Source: Stenogyne calaminthoides (Eukaryota > Streptophyta > Magnoliopsida > Lamiales > Lamiaceae). From it: 64,000 bases of DNA. The stretch spans positions 24,536,804 through 24,600,803 of the forward strand of contig JBBCBC010000001.1 of assembly GCA_037126765.1 (NCBI GenBank), written 5' to 3'. Positions 36,023 to 46,669 of the stretch are shown piece by piece (positions within the stretch are counted from its first letter, which is position 1; every line of letters begins with the position of its first letter). Both the position numbers and the translations under genes were made by a program. The notes under the pieces are model-generated. The model ran no database searches. It was not told the origin of the DNA and saw only the letters and a program-made list of their open reading frames with translations.

Positions 36023-36517
36023 ACTGGTATCAGAGCATCAGGCTCAAGGGATATGTGGAGAGCAATTATGATGACTGAAGGAAAATCGCCTGTTGAGAAG
36101 CTTGATGGAACGGATTTTGGATTTGTCGTTCGGTATACGGCCGGGCACAACCACTGAACGTCCGATAACGCACAAGGCGCTCGAGCAAGCTGGTTGGTCG
36201 AGCAGAACCGCTCGACCAAAGCCCCAGGTTGAGCGAGTTCCTTAGGCAGTTCGCGGAGTATGGGGCGTTGCATGGAGTAGGTGGTTGGATACAAGATCAA
36301 GATGGGCGTTGACAAGTGGCTGAGATCGTTGTATCAGGTTGGATGCAAGATCAAGATGGGCGTTAGACACGCGTGCTTTGATCGTTGTATCGAGTTCTTG
36401 CAAGATCAAGTGTGGATCGAAGCCGAACGTTGAGGGACATTGCTCGGATCGAGAGTTACTGCCAATGAGAGATGGGGAAGACGAGTTACAGTTGGAGTCA
36501 GTCTCTAGGTGGGAGAT

Positions 36518-37152
36518 TGTTGGGATTGTTGGAGTCTGAGTTGCGGAATGTGTCCAGGTAGGACAAGACGTTCGGAATGAGTCCAGGGAGGACAAGACGT
36601 TCGGAATGAGTCCAGGGAGGACAAGACGTTCGACCTGAGTTGAGGTCGTGCACTTCCGCTCGATGTCGATCTCGAGTTCGGATCTCGGTGGGAGATTGTT
36701 GGGTTATGGAGCTGAGTGAAACGGAATCAGAGCGCTTGAGGAGGCGCCGACCCGGCCTTCGAGGTCTAGCAGGTGTGCTCTCCGTCAGCGCACCCTATCC
36801 AGCGCCATGAGGGCGCCGAGCAATGTATGTGATCGGCGAAATCGCTCGACCAAGGGGCCGAGGTCGGCGGTTCGAGGCCCGAATCTTGGAAAAAAAAAAG
36901 GGGCGGGATGGGCCAAATCTAGGGTTTTGGCCCAGTTTCCCAGTTCGGATTTTTTTGTATAAATAACCCCCTAACTCCCCCATTGTATCTTGCACTACTT
37001 GCACTATCTTATACGAAATAGTAGATCTCTCCTGGCTTGGTAGTGCCCCCAGATGTAGTCAGTCTGACGAACTGGGTAACCAAATTGTTTGTTCCTTTTA
37101 ATTCCGTAGTTCCATTATTTTCTCCTATAATTGTTTGCTTTAATTCCTAACA
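36518..37152 (+). repeat. LTR3 of the non-autonomous block (635 bp)
   Basis: It is a full-length homologue of LTR1 with the same three 29-base tandem units near 36545-36632 and the same TTGTATAAATAA at about 36955-36966. A run of A's with an extra GGGCGGGATGGG segment (36889-36912) distinguishes it from LTR1. Confidence 0.85.
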
Positions 37153-37252
37153 ACTGGACCCAACATATGCTTCATCGTTTTCTGTCAAATTTTGCTTCTT
37201 TTAATGTTGTACTATACGAGCTTTTTTAAAAATAGCTCTAGAGATACTAGTT

Positions 37253-37260
37253 TTTATAGT
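37253..37260 (-). promoter_or_regulatory. TATA box of the split cysteine-rich peptide gene
   Basis: On the minus strand this reads TATAAAAA, about 78 bases upstream of the ATG at 37175, a normal plant spacing. It lies outside the LTR insertion, so the promoter appears intact. Confidence 0.5.
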
Positions 37261-38299
37261 TCATGTGAATAAAACTCCAGGTAAAAGGAATAAGTGAGAG
37301 TTTTCCACATTTATGTGTAAATAATCTCAATGAATTAATTAGTATTAAATAGTATAGACAATTATATCAGACATACATCTTCAATTATATGGTGTTGAAT
37401 CTGGCTCTCATCATTTTTAGATTCATTTCTTTATTTTGTGTTAATTAAGATGCAATAAGAGGATGATAATTGTGAAAAATGTAGAAAGATATCTACACCC
37501 AAAAGATCTGCCTATTTATTTTATAAATAAAAATATTTAGTAAATTAAATTATGAATACATTGAATTCTATTTTAAAATTGCAAGGGATAATTTTTTCAA
37601 TCTCAAAATGTACGTACTTTAAAATTCAATGAAATTATCAATTAAGTACTTGAAAGATTTTGGACAAAATTAATAAACATATTGAATACTTTTAAATTTT
37701 TGGTAATTTTTTTTTTCTATCGATTATGTCATAGGTAGAGGTTATTGCATTTTGTTCCCGTTGGAGACGCGCCTATTTCGAAATGGTTAATACATTTGCA
37801 AATATGATCCCATAACTTTTTTTCGTTGCAAAAAATAGTCCCATAAATTTCCGATTTTGCAAATGAGATCCCGCTTGGTCAAACGACATCCAAAATCTAA
37901 CGGCAAACTCATGTGACTCGCACGTGGCCGTCAAAAGCTTATTTTTCAAGAATAACTTAACCAAAAACTTCGGATTTTATCAGATGCTTCTTCATCTCCT
38001 CATTTTCAAATTTCAGACGAACAAAAACCCTAAGTTATCCACTCAATCGAACCAAAGAAATTTCGAGTTTTTCACGCTGATAATAGTGCGTTTTCAGAGC
38101 AAGGGAAATGTACCCCCCCAAATACGGTATGTTCTTTGTTCTTTTTCGTTTGAAATGGGTTTCTTTTCCTTTTTTGTTTATGTTTGCGCAAAATACCATG
38201 GCCGTGGGTTTCTAAATCGAAAGTCGGGTTTCTCTGTTTTCGAATGTTCGCATTTCTTGGATTGAAATTTTTGGAATATACATGTTTTTAGCTCACCTA
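37261..38299. other. Intergenic DNA, then possible terminal region of a MULE
   Basis: Up to about 37735 it is AT-rich, with a dispersed repeat fragment at 37672-37735 shared with 26652-26715. From 37740 the sequence has 'gatcccataact', 'gtcccataaat' and 'gagatcccg' words at intervals, a style typical of long TIR or terminal regions of plant MULE-type elements. The open frame at 37924-38265 resembles nothing I know. Confidence 0.4.
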
Positions 38300-38450
38300 T
38301 TTCAAATGTTTGGGTTATTTGGGTTTATTTTGAATGTTTGGGTTATTACGAACGTTTGGGTTATTTTTGTTTATTTCGAAAGTTTGGGTTATTTCGAACG
38401 TTTGGGTTATTTTTGTTTATTTCGAATGTTTGGGTTATTTTAGGGTTTTA
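38300..38450 (+). repeat. Short tandem repeat with core GTTTGGGTTATTT
   Basis: Six to seven copies of 'aatgtttgggttatttt(g)gtttatttcg' type units of 19-31 bases follow one another. The longer open frames here (38334-38666, 38338-38532) are created by this repeat before running into the MULE remnant. Confidence 0.75.
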
Positions 38451-38486
38451 TTTTTGCAATCTACTTCATTTTTCAAATGTTCTTAT

Positions 38487-39540
38487 ATGCATTCAATTAT
38501 GTTGTGCAAAAATATTGGTTTTTATAGTTTAAAAATTCATCATGGTGGAAATATGTTGCTTGTTGAAAATGAAAATGAGTACAAGTACGTTGGAGGGGCA
38601 ACTTCATTGTTTGCTTATGTGAAAATTAATAGGACAACAATTGAATACCTTGATGGATTGTGTTAGAAACTAGGCTATATGGGGGATAAAAAGTATTATG
38701 ATTTGTGGAGAAATTAATGAAAGAATTCAGACAGTTGAAGAGCAATTTGAGAAAAATTAGGTCTTCAATGCTCATAAAGACTATGAAATAACAATGTGGG
38801 TTATGGGGTGAGGCCACAATTACATATTGTGCCACTGAACAAGACTCTACAAAGTCAGTAGCCCAAGAAACTGCACCCAAGGAACAGACTGGGGTTGAGC
38901 TTAAGGTGGGATCAATATCCTTAAGAAGAACATGATGGGATCAATATCCTTGAAGATGAGCTAGATGAGAACAATATCCATGAAGATGAGCAAGATTAGT
39001 TGAGAGAGGGGGAAATCCGTTGAGCAAGATCCAGTTATCATAGAATATGATCTTGATGATGCTGATTTAAGTGGTTCAGATACAAGTGGTGATATCATTC
39101 TTGATGATATCATATTTGAGGAAAATGTTGATGAAAAGGTAGAGTGGGCAGGTCTTGGTGGGTATCCAAAGAAGTGATATAGAATCAAGTGATTCAGACC
39201 GTAGTGAAAAAGATGTTGGTGATTCTGATAGTGTGGCAACATCAGAGGTTGGTGAGAGAGCAAATGTAGATAGAAAACTAGTATTCAGATCATCCCAATT
39301 GAATGATCCATAATATTTACTGGAGCACGTATTTGCATGTAAGAAATTATTCAAAGAAGTAGTGAGCACACATGATGTGAAGATTGGGAGATGTCTTGGA
39401 TTTACAAAGAATGATGGAAGAAGGATATATGCGAGATGCAAAGGTGAGGGCTATGAGTGGCATATAAATGCATTGAAGATCATGGACCAAGAAGATTTCC
39501 AAATTAGACGGATTAATACATACCATAGTTGTGGACTTTG
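38487..39540 (+). pseudogene. MULE (MuDR-type) transposase remnant, N-terminal part
   Basis: A first open piece (to 38666) includes KIHHGG…YVGG…SLFAYVKI…IEYLDGLC, matching the style of the PB1-like domain at the N-terminus of plant MuDR transposases. It continues past a stop with KLGYMGDKKYYDLW. An acidic linker follows in broken frames. The segment at about 39310-39540 then reads LFKEVVSTHDVKIGRC…TKNDGRRIYARCKGEGYEWHI…INTYHSC, the characteristic MuDR N-terminal DNA-binding region (FKNAV…C…C…W.I.A…HTC). The catalytic domain is absent, and the sequence changes abruptly after 39540. Multiple stops make it non-functional. Confidence 0.7.
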
Positions 39541-40028
39541 AATCACAAATGGTCCCATAACTTTGGTCTCACATAAATTTAGTCTCATAAGTTTTTTTGT
39601 GGTCGATTTAGTCCTAATAACTTTAACAATGTCCAATTTTAGTCCTAAACCGGCCGAAGCAACGTCATTTTTCCATTTTTATTTAGGGCTTTCCGACTGA
39701 TGTTGTGACTTGATGATGCAAACGAAGGTTTTTTGACCCAATTACGTGCAAGATGCCAAGATTATATGGCAAGGAATTGTCATACTTTTGCAACTAAAGT
39801 TAGTGGGCAAAATTTTCCAAGACATATTCCAAGATTTGGCAAGATTCACAAGGAAGATCAAGATTATCATATCTTCACTGTTTTTATTTATTTTATAGGC
39901 TAAATTTCGTTTTTGTCCTTGTTGGAGCAGATTTGGTCATGTTTTTGTCCTATAAGTATTTGAGACGTTTTTCCTTTGTTTTTAATCAGAAAAATAAAAA
40001 AAAATCACTTGGCAACTTTGTCAAAACC
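39541..40028. other. Intergenic repeat-rich segment
   Basis: It contains 'ggtcccataactttggtctca' and 'gtccaattttagtcctaaa' words of the same style as the TIR element to the right, probably further terminal fragments of MULE-type elements. No gene is seen. Confidence 0.4.
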
Positions 40029-40450
40029 TAAACGTCCCAAAAACATTTAACTATCTAATTTTGGTCTCATAGCTATCTCAACTGTCCAATTTTGGTCTCA
40101 TTTTCGCTGAAAAACACAAAATTTTATCATTTTCAGTCATGCGCAAGTGACGTGTCGGTTAAAATTGGGGGTTTCTAAGCTCGTTCGTAACTGACGTGGA
40201 CGCTGACTGATAAATAAAATTTTATTTTTTCCGCAACTTGGGAGAGAGTTTCTTGTTCTTTCTAATTTTTAAAAAAAATGAGTTTCTATTCATCGTCTTT
40301 GTTAGCTACGAGCTCGGAAATCCTCAATTTTTAACCGACTCGTGACTTGTGCATGATAAAAAAATTTATTTTTTGTGAAAATGGGACCAAAATTGGACAA
40401 TATAGATAGTTATAAGACCAAAATTAAACATTTAAATTTTTTGGGACGAA
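40029..40450. mobile_element. Long-TIR MITE, about 420 bp
   Basis: The left arm (40029-40110: CGTCCCAAAAACATTTAACT…, TTTTGGTCTCATAGCTATC…) is complementary to the right arm (40375-40450: …AAAATGGGACCAAAATTGG…TTTTTTGGGACGA) over about 80 bases with few mismatches. It is probably MULE-derived. No target-site duplication was identified. Confidence 0.6.
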
Positions 40451-41585
40451 AAACAGATTACAGAAAAGTTATATAACCAAAAAACTTTTTTTCTCCTATT
40501 AGTCGGGCCCCCCTGATCGAAAATCTTGGCTCCGCCACTGGTGTCACGTTTCACCATTGTGTCCAATTGCATGGTGCAACTGGTGCACGGAGACCGACTC
40601 ATTTATTAAAAGTCGTAGGTATTTCGGGATCTTATGAAGTTCTTATGGTATAATTTAACTGACATACTGGTGATAGTGCTTACAGGGACTATGAAGAAAG
40701 TCCAATTTGGAAATGGATTCATTCCAATTTCCAAAGTTCTCCCAATTTACATTTTAATGGTTGTTGTTCTTGACCTATTACTCTTTTATTGTGTAATGTC
40801 ATGATTACATGTAACCTTCCTTTGTGAGATAATATGTTAAGGTATTCAGTGATATAGGTGGCATACTTTTGGACTTGTACTTTAATCGTTCATATTGAAA
40901 GCTATGTAGCTTAAAATAGTGCTTCATACACGAGCATTTGCTCCTGCATCATGGATGGTTTTCCAGCTTCAAGTGCCTTTTTAAGAAAGTTGTATAGAAG
41001 TTTATGTACCGTGTGTGACAGAGGGAATCAAGCACTTGAGTTTTTGGTTTAGACTCGAGGAAGGAAGGTGGATGATGATTAGTTTGACTGATGGCTTTGC
41101 GTAATTCTAACAAATACACTAGTGGGCTGAGATTATGGAATAATTGAGAAAGCTTTAATACTGACGAAATGGAGAAATGCCATATGTTGCTTGATGATAA
41201 TTTTTTTTCTTGCCTAGTAAGGATTTTTCCTCGGGATTGATAATCGAAGTTCTTCGATGAGGCCTTTAGGACAGCTATATTATATCTTCTGGTTCTTCTC
41301 TGCATAGGTTACTCCATTTACTTCCCTAAAAAGTATGCCCAAGGTGAGCTCTTAAAGCTTTTGCCAAGACAAAGTAAAAGAAACCTATAAAAAGTAATAT
41401 TGAAAAGGTGTAACTGAAGCTGATAATAAGAATCACAATGTTTGGCATGATCTAATATGTGTGCTATGTTTCCTACTGTCAAAGGTAGCCACTTACTGTA
41501 TTGTTCGATTTTTTTCAGTTCTTTTAAATTTATAAACAATCGCAAAGTCTGCTGCAACTCCTCTTTTTATTCTGACCAGAAAACA
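40451..41585. other. Intergenic DNA and 5' region of the 51-residue protein gene
   Basis: A transposon-end fragment ('gggcccccctgatcgaaaatcttggctccgcc' style) occurs at 40506-40537. From about 40560 the sequence is less AT-rich but holds no ORF I can support. A TATA-like TTTATAAACA at about 41528-41537 lies 50 bases before the ATG at 41586 and may mark the promoter or 5' leader. Confidence 0.35.
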
Positions 41586-43282
41586 ATGGCGGAAGGTGGG
41601 GATTATTGCGAGCGTAAAATCTCGTTGCTCAAGTCCAATTACGACCAACTTCTTGAGGTAAGTTCTCATAAAATCTTGTTCACTTTTTTTAATGTTAATA
41701 TAATTTGAAATCTGCAAGTGTTAATATTTCATGATTAATTCCTTGGTTTGGGAATTAAAAACTGATTTAAGACGTCATTATAGTACCAGGCCTTATTTTC
41801 TTGTACCATTTTGTTATCTTTTAAATTAGCCATAAGGCCATAAATATCTGTGAATGTATATCATGGATCCTTTTTAATTTTGGGCCCTTTTTTTAAGCTT
41901 ATTTTAAACATCTTATAAGTTATTTTTAGAGCTTATAAGATGTAACTTTTTAGTAACTTATAAATTGTTAAAATGTTTGGCTAATAAATCTTATAAGTTC
42001 TTTGATATTTTAAGAAAAATATCTAATTTAATATAAAATAAATATTTTTTATTTTTGTATATTGAGATTGTCGGGCTGGGCCCGGAGGGGGTCGGGCTTG
42101 ATCGTGTTTTTTTGGAGCTTATAAGCTGATAAATTCTTATTATACCAAACAAATTTGGATAGCTTATAAGTTCCTAGACAGCTTATAAATTGTTTTAAAG
42201 AGCTTATAAGTTGGGCCAAACAGGCTCTTACTTCTTTCACTAAAGGGGACTGTGATGCATATTAAGAGATAAATAGTGTGATATGGCTAACCTCGGACTT
42301 AATAAAGTTACTTGAGTACCAATAACCTTAGGTGGTGACGCTTGTTTCGGGTTTTAAAGACCTGGTTTTGGAATTACAAATCTAAATCCAGATCTATTTC
42401 GGGATTCTGAAATCCAGTGTTATAAACCACCACTACAGCATCTATAAACCTACTATCACATTTTTCAACAATCAATTTTTCTCCCTACACTTTAATATAT
42501 TTAAGTCATTACCCACAGCATCCAATCATTACAATCACACTCAACAACAGTATAATAATGCGACATCATTCACGCTTACATATTGATTTGACATAAAGTT
42601 ATATCACACCTACTCAAAATCCCAAAACATAAAAACCCTACTGTTTATCAGGATTTCAAAATCCCGGGGTATGTTTGTTTTGGACTTATAGTGGGCGTGG
42701 GAAATCCCGAACTTTGAAGTCCTAGAATTTCAAAATCTTCATGAATAGTTAAAATGTATGTTTGTTGTTGGATTTTATAGGGTAAGATGATGGAAAAGTT
42801 GATTGATGTGATATTTTATATTATTTTGAGTGTATTGGAAGGATAAAAAAGTAGATGATGTGAGTGTATAGAGAGAATAAAAAGTAGAGTAGTAGTAGGT
42901 GATGAAATATAGTAGGGTTAATAGGATTTCAAAATCCTTACTTTAAGTTTCAAAACAAAGTGGGGTTTGAGATTGTAAAGTCCAAAGTCCGGCCGGGATT
43001 GTCGCGAAACAAACATAAACCGCTTAAAAATCGAAAATAAACATCACCGTAGGGTTTGGTGCCACCGATTCAGATAATATAGAAGTTGGCCTGCTCTCAA
43101 AGAAGGATAAGAAAATGAATAAATGTAAGCGAGAGTGCTAAGATGTTTTATTTTACCATCTAATAGGTTGGTTTGACTATAGCCATTGTAAAATGCAGGT
43201 ATCTGCTAAAAAGAAGAGTATAGTAGACGAAGCTGGGGATGTTTTACAAGCGAAATTGAAGCACGTTGCTCCCTCACAGTAA
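41586..43282 (+). CDS. Two-exon gene for a 51-residue protein of unknown function
   Basis: Exon 1 (41586-41657) starts at an ATG in an excellent plant context (AACAATGGCG) and encodes 24 residues, MAEGGDYCERKISLLKSNYD onwards. It ends at GAG|GTAAGT, a consensus donor. Exon 2 (43199-43282) follows a TGCAG acceptor, adds 27 residues (VSAKKKSIVDEAGDVLQAKL, then KHVAPSQ) and ends in TAA. Both junctions are phase 0. The product is charged and probably one amphipathic helix or short coiled coil. There is no signal peptide, membrane segment or zinc motif. The 1,541-base intron holds two MITE-like repeats. Context, splice sites and codon regularity make it look like a real conserved small gene, but I do not recognise the family. 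It could also be a fragment whose further exons I missed. Confidence 0.6.
41880..42235. mobile_element. hAT-like MITE in the intron of the 51-residue protein gene
   Basis: Many AGCTTATAAG words run in both orientations. The right end read inwards is GAGCCTGTTTGGCCCAACTTA, a widespread plant hAT MITE terminus. The left end near 41880 (TTTTGGGCCC…) is degenerate, so the boundary is approximate. Confidence 0.5.
42330..43050. repeat. MITE-like repeat region in the same intron
   Basis: Words such as GGATTTCAAAATCC, TTTCGGGATT and TTTGTTTTGGACTT occur in both orientations. The outer pair is 'tttcgggttttaaagacctgg' (about 42347) and 'ccgggattgtcgcgaaacaaac' (about 42993). It is likely a non-autonomous DNA transposon; the class is unclear. 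Confidence 0.4.
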
Positions 43283-43754
43283 CAACCTTGTTTATAGTTG
43301 TAAAATTGGGACGTTTTATTGTCGATATGCTATTGAACATGGATGTAGAAAAGACTAAGTGTAACATGACCATGGTCCTCTAGTCTCTGCATGTGTGAAT
43401 GTGGTTTTTGTTTTTTGAAACAGTTATATATTAATATATCTTTATTAAAAAGTTCTTTCTATGGGAAACAGTGTTCATAGATTATTTGCACAAGAACATA
43501 TCTTCAAAACATGAGTGATCCAATTTTCACAGATGTGTTGTTATTTATGCGAGACAAAGAGAGGTCAGTATATTTTTGCAAACAGAGAGGTTAATATACT
43601 TTTGTGTGTTGTATAGTTTTGCCCCATTTTTCCTTTGTTTTTTTCTCCTAGACTTGTCAAAAACCCAGGACTGTTGGAGTAAATTTTATTACCTATAAAG
43701 CATTTTCAGAACAGAGGTGAAGTGAATATCTGGTCTACCAAGTGAAATATTGTA

Positions 43755-44074
43755 CTCCCTCCGGCTCAATTTTAACTGCACATATTCCATTTATGTACGT
43801 TTCAATCTTAACTGCACATTTCCTTAAATGGAAATGTCTATTTTAACTTATACCCTTCAAACACACACTTATTTAAAACATGTCACTCACTCATACCCTT
43901 AACACTTTATTACTTTATCACATTTAATAAATATTATTCTACTCTTCAATAAAATTGAATTTGCAGTACTACTCTCAACACTTTATCACTTTAACACTTA
44001 AAATACTAATAAACAATTTTTTCTTAAACTCCGAGCACACAGTGTATATGCGGTTAAGATTGGAACGGAGAGAG
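43755..44074. mobile_element. Stowaway MITE, 320 bp
   Basis: Ends CTCCCTCCGGCTCAATTTTAAC and GTTAAGATTGGAACGGAGAGAG are inverted, with TA duplicated at 43753-43754 and 44075-44076. The element lies about 470 bases downstream of the stop codon of the 51-residue protein gene. Confidence 0.85.
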
Positions 44075-44076
44075 TA

Positions 44077-46405
44077 TTTATTAACTTTTTAGAAAAATGG
44101 CATATCTTCACATAGAATTGCAAGACAAACAATTGCATTGGAGCAAGGTTAAAGGTCTGACTACATGCATCAGACAGTGTTTAGCTAGAATACACAATCA
44201 CATGATCTCAAAATAGGTTTTTTTTCAACCTTTACTTGCATTATGATAAAAGGATTTGGCAACAATTATGAATTGATCTTTTTGGAAGAATGCATTTTCC
44301 ATTTACTTGAATTTTTTCGAACCTTAAATGTTTCTAATCTACAAACGCATGTGTAAGACAGTACAAAGTTACATGAATAATGAGACGAACTCAAATTTAA
44401 TAGGATAAATTAATTTACCCACTGAGTGGATAGGATAAACTAACTGCGAAAAAATTACACAATGCAAAAAAAAAAGGCAAAAGCATAAAACCCACATGGG
44501 ATGAGTTGCAGGAATTGAAAATGGGGCTGGTTTTAAAATTAAGAGCAGAAACTTGGAGCATTAACACACGATCAAAATCACTACTTGTCGACAGGGAAAT
44601 TATATAGACGGACGACTATACAAAAGGACTCGAGCAACAAAATGTAAGGAAATATTCCATCTGGGCAACAAAAAATCTAGGTTCAAAAACTTAAACTGAT
44701 GGTTATCGTTAATCATGCAAGTGATTCCTGTGTCTGTCCCTCGTCACAAGCACAAACGAACCCTTCACCATCCTCGAACTTTCTTCAACTTCACCCACAA
44801 CCTAAAACCTGCCAAACAGCACAAATAGGCAAGATGTCAATTTTTATGAGAATTTTATCAGACATAAATAAATCAGAATAAGCTTCTAAATAACTCAGAT
44901 ATTACGAAGCATTTGACACTTTCTTCAACTGAAGCTTTTACAGAATTGTAACAAAAGAAAAATAGCACCCAATAATGATAAGGAAAACCAATCCGATGAA
45001 TGTGTTTGGGATTCTATGTCTCATTACTTGTACAGTGTATCTAACTAATTGTTTGATCTCTCTTCTTCCGAAAGACAAAACTAACCTACAGTTTTAAACA
45101 CATCCTCATTCCCAATAATAGAAAAGAAAACATAAAGGCAACCAGAAACAACCAAACAAAAAGGAGAGAGATTTTAATCATCTTCACCTAACAATGATCA
45201 TGACCATCTGGTAACTCTTTACATTAGAGACTTAACCAAAGATTACACTTATACCAAGATCCTAATAATATGTGTAGAAACTTGAAACCCTGCATCAGAT
45301 AAGGATTTCAAGTTCGCAAATCCAGATAAGTAAATTTTGAACTTCATATAAATCTTGTTTAAAAAACTCAACCTTAAAAAATAGTTTTAGCACTTAGAAA
45401 AGTTTTAACAGCATTTTAAAACACCATTTGTCGCAATAACTTTTAGTGCCTTTTAACTGCATAGCAGCCTTAGCAGGTGTGCGTACATATTCCAAAATCA
45501 ATAACAGCAATATGAAGTCCAAGTTGAATTACTATCCATACTTTTTACAAAGCTTTAATGTAATAAAACAGACTAGAATAATAAATTAGTTAAGCCTGAG
45601 CTATTCGCTACTCATTATCAAGACAGAGCTTTATGATCCTATACATAAGTTTTCAGATGCCAGAATTTTCTCATTAACAACTTGCCAAAAAGTAGTTAAA
45701 ATTAGCTGTAAAAGAAGAAATTAGATTATCATAAAGACCTTGAAGTGCCTTAACCAACGTCTACTCCTTGTAAAGTACTCTTTTCACTTTGGAGCTTATT
45801 GTTTCAGTTTCAAAGTTGGTTTGCTAGTATATATATGTGGAAGTTACTGTGGACATTTCAAGTTTGACAAAAAGTCCTAATTGCAACAAGCGTTAATAAA
45901 CTGAAAGGATATATTCTGCTACTGTGATGAAAAGGGGTATCCAATATTTGATGGTCTATTCATTTCATACAATGACAGTAACATATATAATGTGAAGAAT
46001 AATGACACATAAAAGCGAGTTAGAAGATCCCTATAAATTTTTTATTTTTCTCCCAAAATGAATGATTTTTTTACCATAAAAAAATTCTTATGTTGGAAAC
46101 TTTCTATAGCACAAGATGCTCTCGGTGTGACAACTATGTATTTCTGCTACCTGTGGTCAAACATTCTTCTCTTCTGTTTTCTGTAATAACTGAAGTCTAT
46201 TGGCTCCTATAATTTACAAGAACACGATAAGGTGTATAATATCTGCGAGTAGTCAAGTTTTCCGTCTTCGTATTTAACACATATATTGTTCTCCTTTACC
46301 AAGTAAGGACCTCTTGAGCCAACATGAAAATTTCTTTTTTGTCCAGGGGTAGAATTAATAAAACAGGCAAAAATATCACAATGTCTGCCACTAAAGATCC
46401 AAGCT
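44077..46405. other. Gene-free stretch (about 2.3 kb)
   Basis: No ORF, splice-supported exon, tRNA or strong repeat was found. The open frame at 44699-44881 has no recognisable features. Base composition is even and lacks obvious transposon ends, so it may be ordinary intergenic sequence. Confidence 0.4.
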
Positions 46406-46560
46406 TTCACAATGTGAACCCATTTTAATGACTTGGTTCCTACAAAATAAGTATCTTCCAGATGAATCTAAAAATGTTGAACAATAACAATGTGAACCCA
46501 TTTTAATGACTTGGTTCCTACAAAATAAGTATCAATAACAATGTGAACCCATTTACAGAG
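46406..46560 (+). repeat. Short local triplication
   Basis: A segment beginning AATGTGAACCCATTTTAATG occurs at about 46410-46455 and 46489-46533, and begins a third time at about 46539. The spacing is about 80 and 50 bases. Confidence 0.75.
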
Positions 46561-46669
46561 TACAATTGAATGTATTTTCACTTTTGTTTAACCAGTCAGT
46601 ATACAATTACTTTCAAGATAAATCTAAATCATGTTATGACAAATTTTTAACGTGTATAGAGTGACATTT

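Larger units (their letters stand above)
35150..37165 (+). mobile_element. Nested/tandem non-autonomous Copia-type block with three LTRs
   Basis: It contains LTR1 (35150-35766), a 189-base interior, a severely deleted LTR2 (35956-36022), a 495-base interior and LTR3 (36518-37152). Each interior begins with an initiator-Met primer site (TGGTATCAAGAGC and TGGTATCAGAGC) and a few codons of a Copia-type gag start (MAEGKS/P-VEKLDGT). Each ends in a purine tract (AGGTGGGAGAT). LTRs start TGTTGGGATTGTTG and end TTCCTAACA; 13 further bases ending CCCAACA precede the right flank. The 5-base flank is TATGT (35145-35149) and TATGC (37166-37170). With almost no coding content the element is non-autonomous. 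The LTR-interior-LTR-interior-LTR order points to unequal recombination between copies. Confidence 0.75.
34753..37175 (-). pseudogene. Secreted cysteine-rich peptide gene split by LTR-element insertion
   Basis: Exon 2 is 34753-34817 and the main part of exon 1 is 34920-35149, joined across a GT-AG intron of 102 bases. The likely start codon lies at 37173-37175, followed by ten bases of coding sequence before the LTR block at 35150-37165. The block is flanked by TATGT/TATGC, and removing it restores the frame across the junction. The N-terminal segment encodes a hydrophobic run (LIILVLVLIF) ending in a small-residue cleavage-type site, so a signal peptide is likely. The mature part has many cysteines in a C…C…KC…KC…C…C pattern and, in exon 2, DACVTDC. 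This loosely resembles plant thionin-like small secreted proteins; the identity is tentative. A TATA box remains upstream. As it stands no full protein can be made from the normal start. Confidence 0.6.

Noticed and set aside
35279..36595. ORFs of 60-175 codons over the three-LTR block
   Set aside because: They arise from the 29-bp LTR repeats and LTR sequence; only the short gag-like starts after the primer sites are meaningful.
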